A stretch of DNA of 64,000 nucleotides, from NCBI GenBank assembly GCA_036245805.1, contig BTRK01000002.1:11900689-11964688 (forward strand), in the 5' to 3' direction. Every line of letters begins with the position of its first letter. The stretch's first letter is position 1. Origin of the DNA: Pristionchus mayeri (Eukaryota; Nematoda; Chromadorea; Rhabditida; Neodiplogasteridae). Under the pieces are notes generated by a model. It was not told where the DNA came from. It did no database searches and was given only the letters and a program-made list of their open reading frames with translations. Positions 1 to 10,231 of the stretch are shown here, one piece after another. The position numbers were made by a program, and so were the translations under genes.

Positions 1-168
1 AGCAGAAATGGGCACAGGGGCGGAGCCGATGACTAATCCTGGTATCGGGCGATACAGCAAAGACAAGTTGCTGCCACAATGGTGCCCTCCATTGCGAATT
101 GTATAACGTTGATCTCATTTTTTTAGAATCTTAATTTATTGAATATTTATATATTGAAAAATACTTAC

Positions 169-360
169 GTAATCTGAACGCTTTCGGGACAGTTCGAAAG
201 ATCGAAAGTGTTTGAGCCCAAAATAGTCTGGATAAAAATCCGAGAAGCGCATCGTTAAAGTGGCTGATCCTACATAATTTTCGAAGCGAAAGAAATCGAT
301 TACCGCAAAGCTTGTATAATCACGAATGAGAGAGTTCGCAAGGGATTCAAGGTCCCCCAT
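169..360 (-). pseudogene. Isolated exon-2-like fragment of the F-box-like family
   Basis: On the minus strand this stretch reads through about 60 codons that resemble exon 2 of the neighbouring paralogues: the FFRFENYVGSATLTMRFSDF portion lines up with SFRWNPYVNDSIITIQFPKV of the copy at 2196-3604, and YPDYFGLKHF with YANYLGVNHF. It ends at a good donor (GTAAGT, 163-168) in the same place as the paralogues' exon 2. No acceptor is visible at its 5' side and the expected start (ISPRW) is not conserved. No matching F-box exon lies between it and the next copy. It is either a remnant of a further tandem duplicate or one exon of a gene that continues to the left of the window. Confidence 0.45.
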
Positions 361-563
361 TTATTCAAGTATCATATTTGTAAATACAGTGCATGGAACT
401 TAGAACACGAAATAAAGATGATGAAGAGTTCATTGATTGAAATGAGTAAGATGACGAGCAATGGTCTAACTCTCCTCATATCACACACTCTCTCACCGGT
501 TAGAGAAAGCGAAAGAGCATGAGATTTGGAGAGAGTGAGACGATTACTCAAGATGACGTTTAG

Positions 564-1982
564 TCAATTATGAATAATCTCTTCGACGTTTCGAGAATCA
601 ATTTGAATACGAACTTGATCATCATTCAGCTCCTTGACGTTCATCTGAATTAGTGTTTATCAATCCAAACGGTCCTCCTCTTTTTACGCAATCACCCGGA
701 ATTAATATTGTTACCAACCTTGATGTCCTTGTTCAATCTGATCGGTAGTGACTCGAAGAATTTGTCAGTCAATACAACAGATGAAAAGATTAGGTCAATT
801 GCACTGAACCGAGAGGCTTCGAAGATGAATTTTTGGAATTCTTCATAATCTGAGAAATATCGTTACATTATATGGATATTTACATAAATGCCGATGCACT
901 CACTCGATTTCATATAGTGTGCTGTGAAAGTTGATATAATAAATTTCTTAACTCGACGAGTGTATAGGATGTCCCAAACCATGGCCCTGTAATTACCATG
1001 GATTGTGAAAAACTGAAGGAGACCGGCTCCGATGCGAGTACATATGGCTTCGCAAGCTCATATATGACATATATGTATCAGAGGGAGCGGGCGGAGCTTG
1101 CTGTATCTAAGTATAATAAATACAATCTCACATGCAATTCCTTCTGAAGTGTGGTACATTTGTAAAAACGAGTTCTTCAACAACTAGGTCGGCATCCAAT
1201 GCTTCTCTAATCATGTTCAATTCTTTCTCTCGATAATCGATGACCAGATCAAGTTCGAGTCTGCTAATTCGGGAGCACCGTCGAAACATTCGCATGAGAC
1301 GATTCGCAAAACGGTGCTTGTTGACGACGCGAACTTCTTTGCTTTCGAGGATCTGAAGTGAAATTGATAAATACTGCATCTCATGTTAGGATGAACCTTA
1401 TTGGCATTGTCAGCTAACGTTCTACGATTAATTACAAATAATATGACTTAGAAGAAAAAATATTTTAAAAACATGCAAACTCACGTATTCACAAGATCTT
1501 TCTTCATCATTGTTTACCCTGGAAAGTGAGCAGAAGGGAAAGTCATCAGTTGCTCCGAAGAAATTTTGGTATTTCTCCGCAAAACTCAGGGTCATAATGG
1601 AAGAGTTTGCATAGACACTCCAGCGGAATGACGCAATAGAGGGAAGGGATGAGCGATCACGAAAAAGGGCATTCCAGTGAGCAGAAATCTGGAGGCATAA
1701 TTTACACAACATATTACAATTTATAATGAGAAAAATGGTTATAATTACAAGACAAACTACGTGCAATTTGTAAAATTTTTATATGTTACAGTCTTAGACT
1801 TCTGTATTCGCGTAATACTCGTTCATTATGAATGCATACGAGATGATATTGACTATGAAATGATTATTCGGGCCCACCAAAATCATGCCGAGGAGTGATT
1901 CCAACCCTTCCATGAAGATCATTCGAACGACATCCAATGGAAGAGAAGAAAGAGTGAGTCTTTGATCTTCTTCAGACGACAT
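564..1982 (-). CDS. F-box-like protein, tandem paralogue (probably damaged)
   Basis: Five exon blocks read on the minus strand: 1982-1878 (35 codons), 1688-1485, 1352-1132, 849-719 and 644-564 (ending TGA). Exon 1 plus the start of exon 2 gives the F-box-like pattern LTLSSLPLDVVRMIF ... SAHWNALF; nematode F-box proteins recruit substrates to SCF ubiquitin ligases. Later exons match the + strand paralogue (RRCSRISRLELDLVIDYREK versus RRCSRIERLELDLMIEYREK). The ATG lies directly behind an AG (TATAG|ATG), compatible with SL trans-splicing. Oddity: exon 3 ends with two bases of a codon while the conserved frame of exon 4 needs one, so joining 1132 to 849 shifts frame and gives an early stop. Either a small exon was missed or the gene is a pseudogene. 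F-box membership is by pattern only. Confidence 0.55.
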
Positions 1983-2195
1983 CTATAGCAATTACTAGTA
2001 AAATAAGAATGAAGGAGATTTAGGATATCCAAAATTACGCGCCAGAAAAGACTTCATTCATTCATACAGTAATTATGGTGTGCTTGTTACCCCCGATTCT
2101 CCTTCTTTTTTTCCTAAATGCGGGTGGAAACAGGAAAATTCCGTCTCGTTTCAAATATAACACTTCTCTTCTTCATACTGATTCGCATATCCGAT
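1983..2195. promoter_or_regulatory. Divergent intergenic region between two F-box-like paralogues
   Basis: About 210 bp separate the start codons of two head-to-head paralogues. Any promoter for both must lie here or within upstream untranslated exons. No clear TATA box or other named element was recognised; the assignment is positional only. Confidence 0.3.
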
Positions 2196-3604
2196 ATGAC
2201 GACTCGAGCAGACCAAGGCCTCACTCTTTCGTCTCTACCATCGGATGTAATTCGAAGAGTACTCAGAGCGGAACTTGAATCCGCATTCAATATGCGACTG
2301 GTCAGCCCATTATAATTATATTTAAAAACATTTTTAATAATTAAACTGTGCACATTCAGATATCACCACGATGGGACGCTCTCTGGAATCGCAAATCTTT
2401 TCCAGTGCTCGAATCGTTTCGCTGGAATCCTTACGTGAACGACTCGATAATTACCATTCAATTTCCGAAGGTGTACGCTAACTATTTGGGAGTCAACCAT
2501 TTCCCGCAGTGTCAAGTTTCGAGGAATGATGAAGTGTTTGTGAGTTGTAGAATTTGGCAAACGATTCCGCGTTTATTTATGATGTACACTTTCTCAAAAA
2601 AAACAGGAAGTTGGGAGTAATGAAAAGAGACTGGCTTTGTTTATCGAAATTGATCAAGTTGGATCGCAATCAAATGGGTTCGAGTTTGATTCAGGTACTG
2701 AAAAGCAGAGCGTTCATTGATGCTGAGAACGAAGGTTTTGTGAAAATTCTGACTCGACTTTTCCGTCGGTGCTCGCGAATCGAAAGGCTGGAGCTGGATC
2801 TAATGATCGAATATAGAGAGAAGGAAATAGAAGTTATCAACGGCGCGATTGACGGCATTAATGTGAACGAACTCGCCTTTATCAACCTATCAACACAATT
2901 TGATGAAAAATGCGCGTAAGTGTCTGAATTTGCTCTTAATCTTTTTTTTTTCGAATATTCTCTGCCAAGGAACGTCAAATACTGGCTTTTATCACACATA
3001 TAATTTTCAGAGATTTCGTACTAGACATCGTTCAAACTCGCCAAGTCGGACGTGTAATCTTATCTGCTTGGAGCGGCTATTTTAGATTTCGTGAGTTGTT
3101 CTATTTCTTCAAATGAATCAAGAAAATGGGTGCTAGGTCGGTTGAGAATCAAAAATAATACCCGTCCGTAGTTTTTTCGCAGAAGACTTTTGTGGGAACC
3201 AAATGTACTAAGGAAGGATATATTTTTTGGTTCTCATATTGTGGGTTCTCATCCGACTTAGTGCCAGAAAATGAATTCTCACCCAAATCAGTGTGCTGAA
3301 AGTGCATGCATATTAGGAATAATCCGAGTGTGCAATAACATATTTAGAGAGCTCGCATGCCATGGCGAGAGCGGAGGCAAATCAAGGAAGCCATGCTGTT
3401 TTCTTTCAATTTTTCTTCGGTTTCCTATCGACAGTCACCCGTTTTGCATCCATCGATCTTGAATTCACGCAAGAAATGACAAGAAATTACTACGAGGAAT
3501 TTATGATTCGAATATTGAGCAAGATTAATATTGTGGGATCTCTCAAGTTCCCAAACAATCGCGCTCGCTTTTCTTTTGAAAAGCAAAAGATTGCTGAGCA
3601 ATGA
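2196..3604 (+). CDS. F-box-like protein, intact tandem paralogue (280 aa)
   Basis: Exons 2196-2300, 2360-2539, 2695-2915, 3011-3090 and 3348-3604 join in frame (843 nt, TGA stop). The start MTTRADQGLTLSSLP was chosen because the copy at 5173 has an equivalent start and exon length (105 nt). Residues about 9-45 form an F-box-like motif split by intron 1: LSSLPSDVIRRVL ... MRL|ISPRWDALW. The rest (about 240 aa) holds the family-specific region with RRCSRIERLELDL and VILSAWSGYF, probably a substrate-binding domain similar in layout to nematode FTH/DUF38 F-box proteins, though that domain is not proven here. Intron 4 carries a complete hAT-like MITE. Codon use is AT-rich compared with the enzyme genes further on, typical of fast-evolving lineage-specific families. 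This is the only copy here with an uninterrupted model. Confidence 0.72.
3129..3265. mobile_element. hAT-like MITE in an intron, with 8-bp target duplication
   Basis: A 137-bp element begins GGTGCTAGGTCGG and ends CCGACTTAGTGCC, so its termini are imperfect inverted repeats. It is flanked on both sides by the exact 8-bp direct repeat AGAAAATG (3121-3128 and 3266-3273). Eight-base target duplications are characteristic of hAT transposases. It has no coding capacity and lies in intron 4 of the F-box-like gene. The element at 11415-11587 has the same termini. Confidence 0.85.
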
Positions 3605-4060
3605 TGAGCAATTTTGAAATCTTTAGACTTTCCATCATTCTCAAGCTCTCTGTCGGATTGATTAAGTTATCTTCTTGACAGATAAATTGAATTGTTCCTC
3701 AATCGAGAATTTGGTTTCTAGATGCGTTTAAGCATAAGAACGCCTTAAGATGTTTAGATTTTTCGGTCATTCTCAACCTCCCTGTCGGATTTTTGCGCGT
3801 GCTGCGTGCGTTTAAATTTAAATGTTCCATAATCGATGCAAAGAAATGGGTTTCTAATGGCAAGAACACGTCCAACCGCCATAAACGCAAAGAAGTGTCG
3901 CCCACACTAATCCCCCTTCGATGGGCACTATTAGCGATTACAAGGGTTTGTAAATGGGTGGGAAATAGGAGAAGTAAAGCGAATCGGTTCCAGTGTTATA
4001 GGGGGCATTCAATGAAGAGCGGGTGAGTTACCAGATCAGTACGTATTTCCCCCTTCTGGA
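3605..4060. repeat. Intergenic stretch with a diverged tandem duplication
   Basis: No gene was found. Two diverged copies of a block of about 110 bp lie at roughly 3615-3721 and 3748-3860: TTTAGACTTTCCATCATTCT against TTTAGATTTTTCGGTCATTC, followed by CTGTCGGAT in both, and later GTTTCTA in both. Similarity is patchy, so this is an old duplication. Confidence 0.45.
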
Positions 4061-4631
4061 ATGCTCGTGATTGTCTTTTTGATTTGTGGGATTTCAGCAG
4101 AGGTGAGTGATTCCTATTGAATTTTTCTCAAAACCGTTTTTATGCTTCTAACACCACTTTCTTATTATGGAAGCAAAAGTATATAAATAAAATAAGGTAT
4201 TGGTGAAATTCCAGTTGCATTCCTACTACAACGCCGCGAACATTCATGCGCATCCAGTCCACTCGCGAGTCTATGGAGGTTTTTTTTAATTGATTTATTT
4301 GTATTTTATGTGCAGCTTTTTTTCTCTAGGCACCTTCGCAACAACTGAGAAAGCGTACAACATGGCAGAGGAGGTCGATGGGATTGTGAAATACTACACG
4401 AATCTGATATTTCCAACTACTGCTCAAGTAAGAGAATCTGGAAATGAATTTCTCCTTTTCATCATCCTTGGGGAGTAAGTGAGAAAACAATATAGAGCAA
4501 TCTTTGTTGTAGAGAATTCACAGTTGGTTAGTCCTGATAGGATTGTATCTGAGAAGAGATACCCCCTTAATAATTATTCACAGAGACACTCTACGACCGG
4601 GCACAATAACTGTGCAGGGGCCCACGGATAA
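4061..4631 (+). CDS. Small predicted secreted protein (83 aa)
   Basis: Four small exons join in frame with canonical splice sites: 4061-4102, 4215-4278, 4330-4427 and 4584-4631 (TAA stop). Exon 1 encodes a hydrophobic leader, MLVIVFLICGISAE, cut by an intron directly behind the likely signal-peptidase site. The mature part is about 68 residues, with a His/Tyr-rich start (HSYYNAANIHAHPVHS) and a GHNNCAGAHG tail with one cysteine. I recognise no family. The gene lies between two F-box-like paralogues on the same strand but shares nothing with them. If exon 4 is not used, reading through the donor at 4428 gives a stop within about 15 codons. Consistent phases across all three junctions and the leader support a real gene; expression is untested. 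Confidence 0.55.
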
Positions 4632-5172
4632 CCAAGCATTCAATAGTTATCGTTATTACTCTTGTCGTGTATGTGTTCATATCTTACTTCCGCTCTCTCA
4701 TCCTAGAGTGAATAAAGCTGAAAAACATTGTTCATCTCCCTTCCAGCATCTAACCAGTCGTGAGTAGATCATACACATACATACCCTCAGTCCCTCATCA
4801 CTCCCTTGTACACTCCCTTCCCTCCACTAGATGTACCAAATATCCTTGGTCAACCGGGACGTTTCTCCATGTGACTTTTAGTTTCAAACGATAAACTGTT
4901 TATTATCTACCTTTGGCCAATGATTTCGTTCTTTCAGCTCGATCGGTGGAGATTATGGCCGGCATTAAAAGCAATTAAAGTAATAATTTTAAGCCTGACC
5001 TGTCTGCATCCAAGCGGCTGAAAGCAAGGCTAACATCCAACAGAAACTGGCGCGCATTTTCGAATATGCATCGTACATGCATCTCTTTCAAAAAAAAACT
5101 TCCTAAATGCTGGTGTTTTTTTAATATCTCTCTGCTTCACATTTGCAAATTGACAGATCGAATATTTTCTCA
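4632..5172. other. Intergenic stretch, nothing recognised
   Basis: No exon with flanking splice sites, no inverted repeat and no known regulatory motif was recognised. It presumably contains the promoter of the downstream F-box-like copy. Confidence 0.4.
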
Positions 5173-6382
5173 ATGTCGACTCGAGATGCACAAGCCCTCA
5201 CTCTTTCGTCTCTTCCATCAGATATTATTCGAATAGTTATCAGAATGGAGTTTGAATCCGCTTTCAGAATGAGACTGGTGAGTGGTCTATTTGGAATGCA
5301 ATTTTAGAGTAACCAAAATGAATAATATAATTCAAAAAACGCAGATATCCCCACGTTGGAAGGCTCTCTGGAATCGCAAGAGCTTCCCTGTGCTTGAGTT
5401 GTTTCACTGGGATAGTTTAAAATCAACAGTTACCGTGCGCTTTCCGGAGATTTACAGGGAATATTTTGGAGTAAACAATTCGTTATGGAAAGTTTCGACG
5501 GGCAATAGTGATTTCGTAAGTCGGAGGTTTAAAATACTAAATTTAAGTTCAAATCAGGTACTGGATAGGAGAGGGTTCCTCAAAGTGGAAAAGGAAAACT
5601 TCGTGAAAAATCTCACGCGGCTCTGTCGTCGATGCTCACGAATCAAAAGAATGGAGTTGGATCTGATTTGCGGATTTATGGAGGACCTAGAAGATATCAA
5701 AAGGGCAATAGAAGGTGTAAATGTGAATGAACTCGCCTTTGTCAACCTATCAACCCATTTCGACGACATATGCTCGTAAGTGCCCGAATTTTTTTATGCA
5801 TGTCAGACATGGTATATTTACCGCTGCTATTATTATTCTTATTAGAGCTTATTAGATATTCTATTCTTATTAGATATTGATATTCTTATTAGAGCTGATA
5901 TTTTGTAGAAATGCAGTTTTTGAATTCGTTCGAGCTCGCCAAGTATGCCGTGTAATCTTATCAGCTTGGAGCGGCTATTTTAGATTTCGTGAGTTTTTTT
6001 AAATTACGTGAAGGGGCATGGGAACTTAGGTTGCAATTGAATCCACGTATCAAAAACTGTCCGAGGTAATGAGTGCAAATGCTCTACTTTTGATGTTCAA
6101 AGAGCTCCAATGCAATGGCAAAAGCGGAGAGTAATTATGAAAATCACGATACTTTCTTTGAATTTTTCTTTAATTTTATTTGGTTTTCCACTCGTTTCGC
6201 TTCGATCGATATTGAGTTCACTCGAGTGATGAGAAGAAATTATTACGAGGAATTAGACGCTAATATCATGCATTTCAAACCGGAAATTTCGCATAATGGA
6301 GAAGACTAACATTGAGGGCTCTCTCAAGTTCAACAACGATCTCGTTCGATTCTCATTTGAATCGCAAAAAGTCGATGAATAA
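5173..6382 (+). pseudogene. F-box-like paralogue with lesions in its last exon
   Basis: Exons 5173-5277, 5345-5515, 5558-5775 and 5909-5988 match the intact copy at 2196-3604 one to one and join in frame: F-box-like LTLSSLPSDIIRIV ... ISPRWKALWNRKSF, then RRCSRIKRMELDL and VILSAWSGYF. The last exon (about 6090-6382) is damaged twice. Its acceptor side reads TTCAAAG|AGCTCC, two bases off the frame of the intact copy, and leads to an early stop. Further on, a 38-base sequence (6253-6290) interrupts the conserved NYYEEF region; it shifts frame and ends translation at 6309 instead of the ancestral stop at 6380-6382, where family residues (IEGSLKF, VRFSFES) can still be read in another frame. It could still make a shortened protein, so pseudogene status is likely but not certain. 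Confidence 0.6.
6253..6290. repeat. 38-bp dispersed repeat fragment inserted in a coding exon
   Basis: This stretch, starting TTAGACGCTAATATCATGCA, is the exact reverse complement of 9931-9968 for 38 bases. The intact F-box-like paralogue lacks it at the equivalent place, so it was inserted here, perhaps by a short template-patch repair event, as no target duplication is obvious. Confidence 0.75.
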
Positions 6383-6524
6383 TGCACAATTGTATGGCGT
6401 TTGTTGTGATTTGAGTTGTAATTTGACTAGTAATATGTTTATCAGCAAAAACTATTTGTCTCTACATGAATCTCGATATTGATGTATATTGTTTAAGATT
6501 TTTACAACTCCAATATTATCCATG

Positions 6525-7281
6525 TTATGCTCTGGATTTAGCTTTCCTCATCTCTTCTCTCTCCGATGTCTTCGGCGTGCATCCACAGGGATACGGGCAG
6601 GGTCCGTGGTAGTTAGGCGAGTCGGGGAACTGCGAACTGAAAAACAAAATTTGTAGGTATAAATTTAAATTTAAAATTACCCAAAGATTTCCGCCTCTGG
6701 CCAGTCCTTCGGCAACGGTTTCCAGTATTTTTCATCCGAAACCTGCAATGTCAATGAACAAGTTTGAGAAGAAACACACGACGTTCTTTTCTCTATTGCT
6801 TTAAAATTTTTCATTGATAATTTTTCATTTTTCATTTGTACAGTTGATTGACATCGAACATAAATGTTTGCTCATTTCCGAATAACCAAGTGGCGAATAC
6901 ATCCGGCAAGCGAAAGACTGAGGCTCTCTACCCGATCGGAGCAGCATTCTGCGAAATTATCAAAGTCCTCTTTTTCTCACCATGACGAGGTACAGCTTCG
7001 CGCCTTCCTCTCCGATCCACACATTGCCGCCCTCGTCCGTTTCCCAGCCCATCGCCTGCGTCATTTACCATAACAATATTTTTTTCTTTTCTTTTTTGTT
7101 TTACTCTCTTTTACTGCTCATTTCGAGGCGTCCATGCTGATAGTGACATACGAGTGGGAATCGTCAGACCAAACATCAAAGATAACCTCACATTATACCC
7201 ATTCGTCGTCGGACAGGGGTCTTCCGTCGTCGTCGTTGTCGTCGTGGGCGTCGTGCAGCAACCGTCGGTGAAGAGATCCAA
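6525..7281 (-). CDS. Small secreted-type protein with Thr-rich linker, 5' exon not found
   Basis: Exons on the minus strand at 7281-7192, 7055-6981, 6742-6681 and 6636-6525 (TAA) join in frame. They parallel the neighbour at 8029-8839 exon for exon: a Cys-Cys start with a threonine run (DGCCTTPTTTTTTTEDPCPT), then AMGWETDEGGNVWIGEEGAK, then EKYWKPLPKDWPEAEIFG, then a Pro/Cys-rich tail (PCPYPCGC) and a basic C-terminus. The neighbour's equivalent exon order implies a missing first exon for the signal peptide; none was seen between 7282 and 8028, so the copy may be partial. The conserved W-E-T-D and Y-W-x-P-x-P-K-D-W-P-E motifs define the pair; the family is unknown to me. Confidence 0.6.
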
Positions 7282-7485
7282 CTGGAATCGAACAATATTT
7301 ACAAAAAATATATCTACTTAGTTTGGGATTTGCTTAGGTTCGAATTTGGAATTCGGTTCGAATTTCACTTTCGTCATTCAACTTGTAAATCGGTTTGGAA
7401 TACTAGGTCGTTCTGTCTCCTTCACTGAATCCTCATTAAGGACGGGGAGGAATATCAAGCTATCCTACTCGTATGGGATTGACAA

Positions 7486-7793
7486 TCTTACTTTTGCTTC
7501 TCGCTTTCACTGTCGTTAGCAAGGCTCTAATATAGGCACGAATGATCTATTATCAACCCTGCTCCTCCCTATTTAATCCACACCAAGCATGGCTGCAGAT
7601 GAGTGGAAGATCGCCCCCAGAAGTGAGCCATATCTCAGATTGCCAACCCCACTTTTACGTCACACTTTCACTGTCGTTTCCGACAAAGCGACTCTAATTT
7701 AGGAACGAATGATATATTTTCACCCCCGCTCCTCCCGCTTTAACTCACACCAAACATAGCCACTGATCCTTGGAAGAGCGCCGACAGAAGTGG
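7486..7793. repeat. Diverged tandem duplication of about 150 bp
   Basis: Two adjacent copies, about 7486-7632 and 7640-7793, share the blocks TTTCACTGTCGTT, GGAACGAATGAT or GGCACGAATGAT, CTGCTCCTCCC or CCGCTCCTCCC, CACACCAA and a final AGAAGTG. The offset is about 159 bp. It lies between the two secreted-protein paralogues; no coding function is evident. Confidence 0.65.
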
Positions 7794-8028
7794 AAGCAGC
7801 CTCATATCGAGATATCGAGTCGAGAGTGATTACTGATCTACTCTCGCCAATTACTAGTAAGGAATCCGGGCCAGTTCTACTTTCGATTTCACTCCTTGCC
7901 CCGCTTATCATTCCAACAATGGCGCCTGAGTTAATGCTTTATTATTCAAATGCTCATCGAACAAAATACAACAATCGATATTTTCCTAGGTAAATAAATT
8001 ATTGATTATTAGTGTTCACGATCCGTGT

Positions 8029-8839
8029 CTATTTCCCCATGGGCGCGTGATCTCCAGCGGGCGCGATAAGTACGGGAATGTTGGTCTTGATGCCTCCGGG
8101 GATGACGTAGCCTGGAGGCAGGGGCCGGAAGTTGGGCGAGTCAGGCCAGAGAGAGCCGAAGAGAGGACCTTCAGGCCAGTCCTTGGGGATCGGCGCCCAG
8201 TACTTCTCGGCCGGCATCTTAATTATCACTAATTAGCTAATTAACAATCGAATATCTGAATTTCACGTTCAAATCGGAGATGGCTTCGATTCGAAATGAC
8301 TCTGTTTATTTTGCCCACAGATCGAGAGAGAGTATACTTATCAGAGTAATTTATTTTTCAAGCGATTGCTAATTCAATTTGACGGAAATTAATCGATAAT
8401 CTCACCTGGATTAGGTAGATCTTGGCCAGATCGTTGCCCCAGGAGACGTTTCCGTCGTCGTCCGTCTCCCATCCGAGCGCCTGTAATTATCAATTATCGA
8501 TTTTTGAATTTCAATTTCAAAACAGAGCTCAAGATCACCTGATAGCCATTGGTTGTCGTCGGCTTGTTCGGGTCCTCGGTGGTCGTTGGTTCTTCGGTCG
8601 TAGTCTCTGCTCCTGCTGCTCCGTAGGCGCCATTGCAGCAGGGCTGTTGGAAGAAAGGCAGCTGCAAGGAATTATTGATTTTTTGCCAACATAATAGAGC
8701 AGTATCAACTCTAGCATCGATTCAACAATGAAAGTACTGCTGCTGAAACGCAAACAAGCTGGGAATAAGAAAATGGAATACTTACTCCCAGCTGAGCGTA
8801 GGCGCAGGAGAAGAGGGAGAGGATGAGAAGTGATCTCAT
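8029..8839 (-). CDS. Small secreted protein with Thr-rich linker (146 aa)
   Basis: Minus-strand exons 8839-8786, 8661-8539, 8480-8406 and 8217-8029 join in frame with no loose bases. Exon 1 encodes a signal peptide, MRSLLILSLFSCAYAQLG, and lies directly behind an acceptor (TATTTTAG|ATG), the classic setting for SL trans-splicing. The mature protein has a Cys-Cys segment (QQPCCNGAYG), a Thr/Glu/Pro linker (TTTEEPTTTEDPNKPTTTNG), the conserved block ALGWETDDDGNVSWGNDLAK, then EKYWAPIPKDWPEGPLFG and a Pro/Gly-rich C-terminus. Secretion is inferred from the leader. The paralogue at 6525-7281 shares exon layout and motifs. I do not recognise the family; it may act in cuticle, gut or epidermal secretion, but nothing in the sequence decides this. 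Confidence 0.72.
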
Positions 8840-9930
8840 CTAAAATATATTGATTGATAAATTCAATAGGTTCAAACATTGTTTTGGATGAATGCGAACA
8901 GCTCAAGCAAGCAAAGGGAAGGGATTGTTTCAAGAGAAAGAGTGACCTGAGCAGGTACTTTTATCACCATCCCTCGATCCTCTTTTCACTTTTGGTTCCT
9001 TGCCTTTCCAGCTCTAACCGGCAGCCATTCCTTTTCTAGGAATAGCTTGGCAAGCAAATTGTCTCTCCATTCTGCCCTATCTCTTGACAGTCAGGGCATG
9101 GAGAAAGAATAGAGGGTGAAGAGGGCAAATCCGCACCTATCCGAGTGCTCTGTGAATAAAACGGCCGTGTTTAGCTGATCGCATGACGGGTTCGAATGAG
9201 AAAGCGAGCAAGAATGTATTGTAAAATAATATTAGAATAGCAATGTTGCAAGCACGGACTCCTCCCGTTTCGTATGCTAATGCCGCATTTCATCGAACAG
9301 TGATTAATGTGTATTTGAAAGAATAAAAATTGCCCCATTCTTACTTCACCCTCGCCTGAAAAACAACACGAAGGGACACAACAAAGCATTTCCATTTAAA
9401 GAATCTCTTTGTTTCAAGATGCAGACAGTTCATCTGACGGCTCATTTCTCAGAGTTTTGCAGATTTCTTTCCTGGTCTACGACTCCATCCGTAATCTTTG
9501 GCCCTCTCGCGATTGCCGGTTCCATGAATGGCTAAATGGGAACAGCTTGATTCGACTGGCGAAATCGGAGTCGGCTCTTTCCCGAAAATTGCCCAGAATT
9601 ACTCTCTAATCCTGTCATGAGTAGCTGAATCAGCCCAACTCTTCACCCATCCTCCCAAATATTCGGCATCCTTAATGCATCATCACAGTGTACATGGATC
9701 GACATCCAACTCTCTATGTATTATCTCTCATTGATCCGAGAAGCGAGAGAGTGCGCGAAAGGAAGAGATTGCGGTATGCCCCTTCATCTCTTGCGCTTGT
9801 TCGCACACACAAGTGTGTTGTTTGCCCCGAGGCAAGCTTGCGCCTCTAATGATCCATGACAACTCTGGTCGCTAAGTGATTGAGTAAGCCCCAAATGTTG
9901 ACGTTTTTGACAGAAATTGAGATTTTCAAT

Positions 9931-9968
9931 GAAATTTCCGGTTTGAAATGCATGATATTAGCGTCTAA
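9931..9968. repeat. Second copy of the 38-bp dispersed repeat
   Basis: Exact reverse complement of 6253-6290. The likely parent of the inserted fragment is this or another genomic copy; the surrounding sequence (about 9850-10100) may be part of a longer repeat that cannot be bounded from one copy. Confidence 0.7.
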
Positions 9969-10231
9969 ATTAGGCGGATATAAACGCATCTTAGCACAAA
10001 AAGTGTATTGTGTTGACCCTCTGGGAAACTCCATACATCGGAAGAACACGTTGCTCTTCCCTCTCATCTCCCACCTCCAGCTTGGAGAGACGTTTCTGTA
10101 GACAGCCAGAGAATCAGATAAATCTCGAAGATAAATATGCACCAATCAATCAGTGTCAAACGCACACACTTTCTACTGCAGAGTAAACGTTTCCTGAGGG
10201 CAACCGGTTCACTCTCGAATCGTGTTCACAC

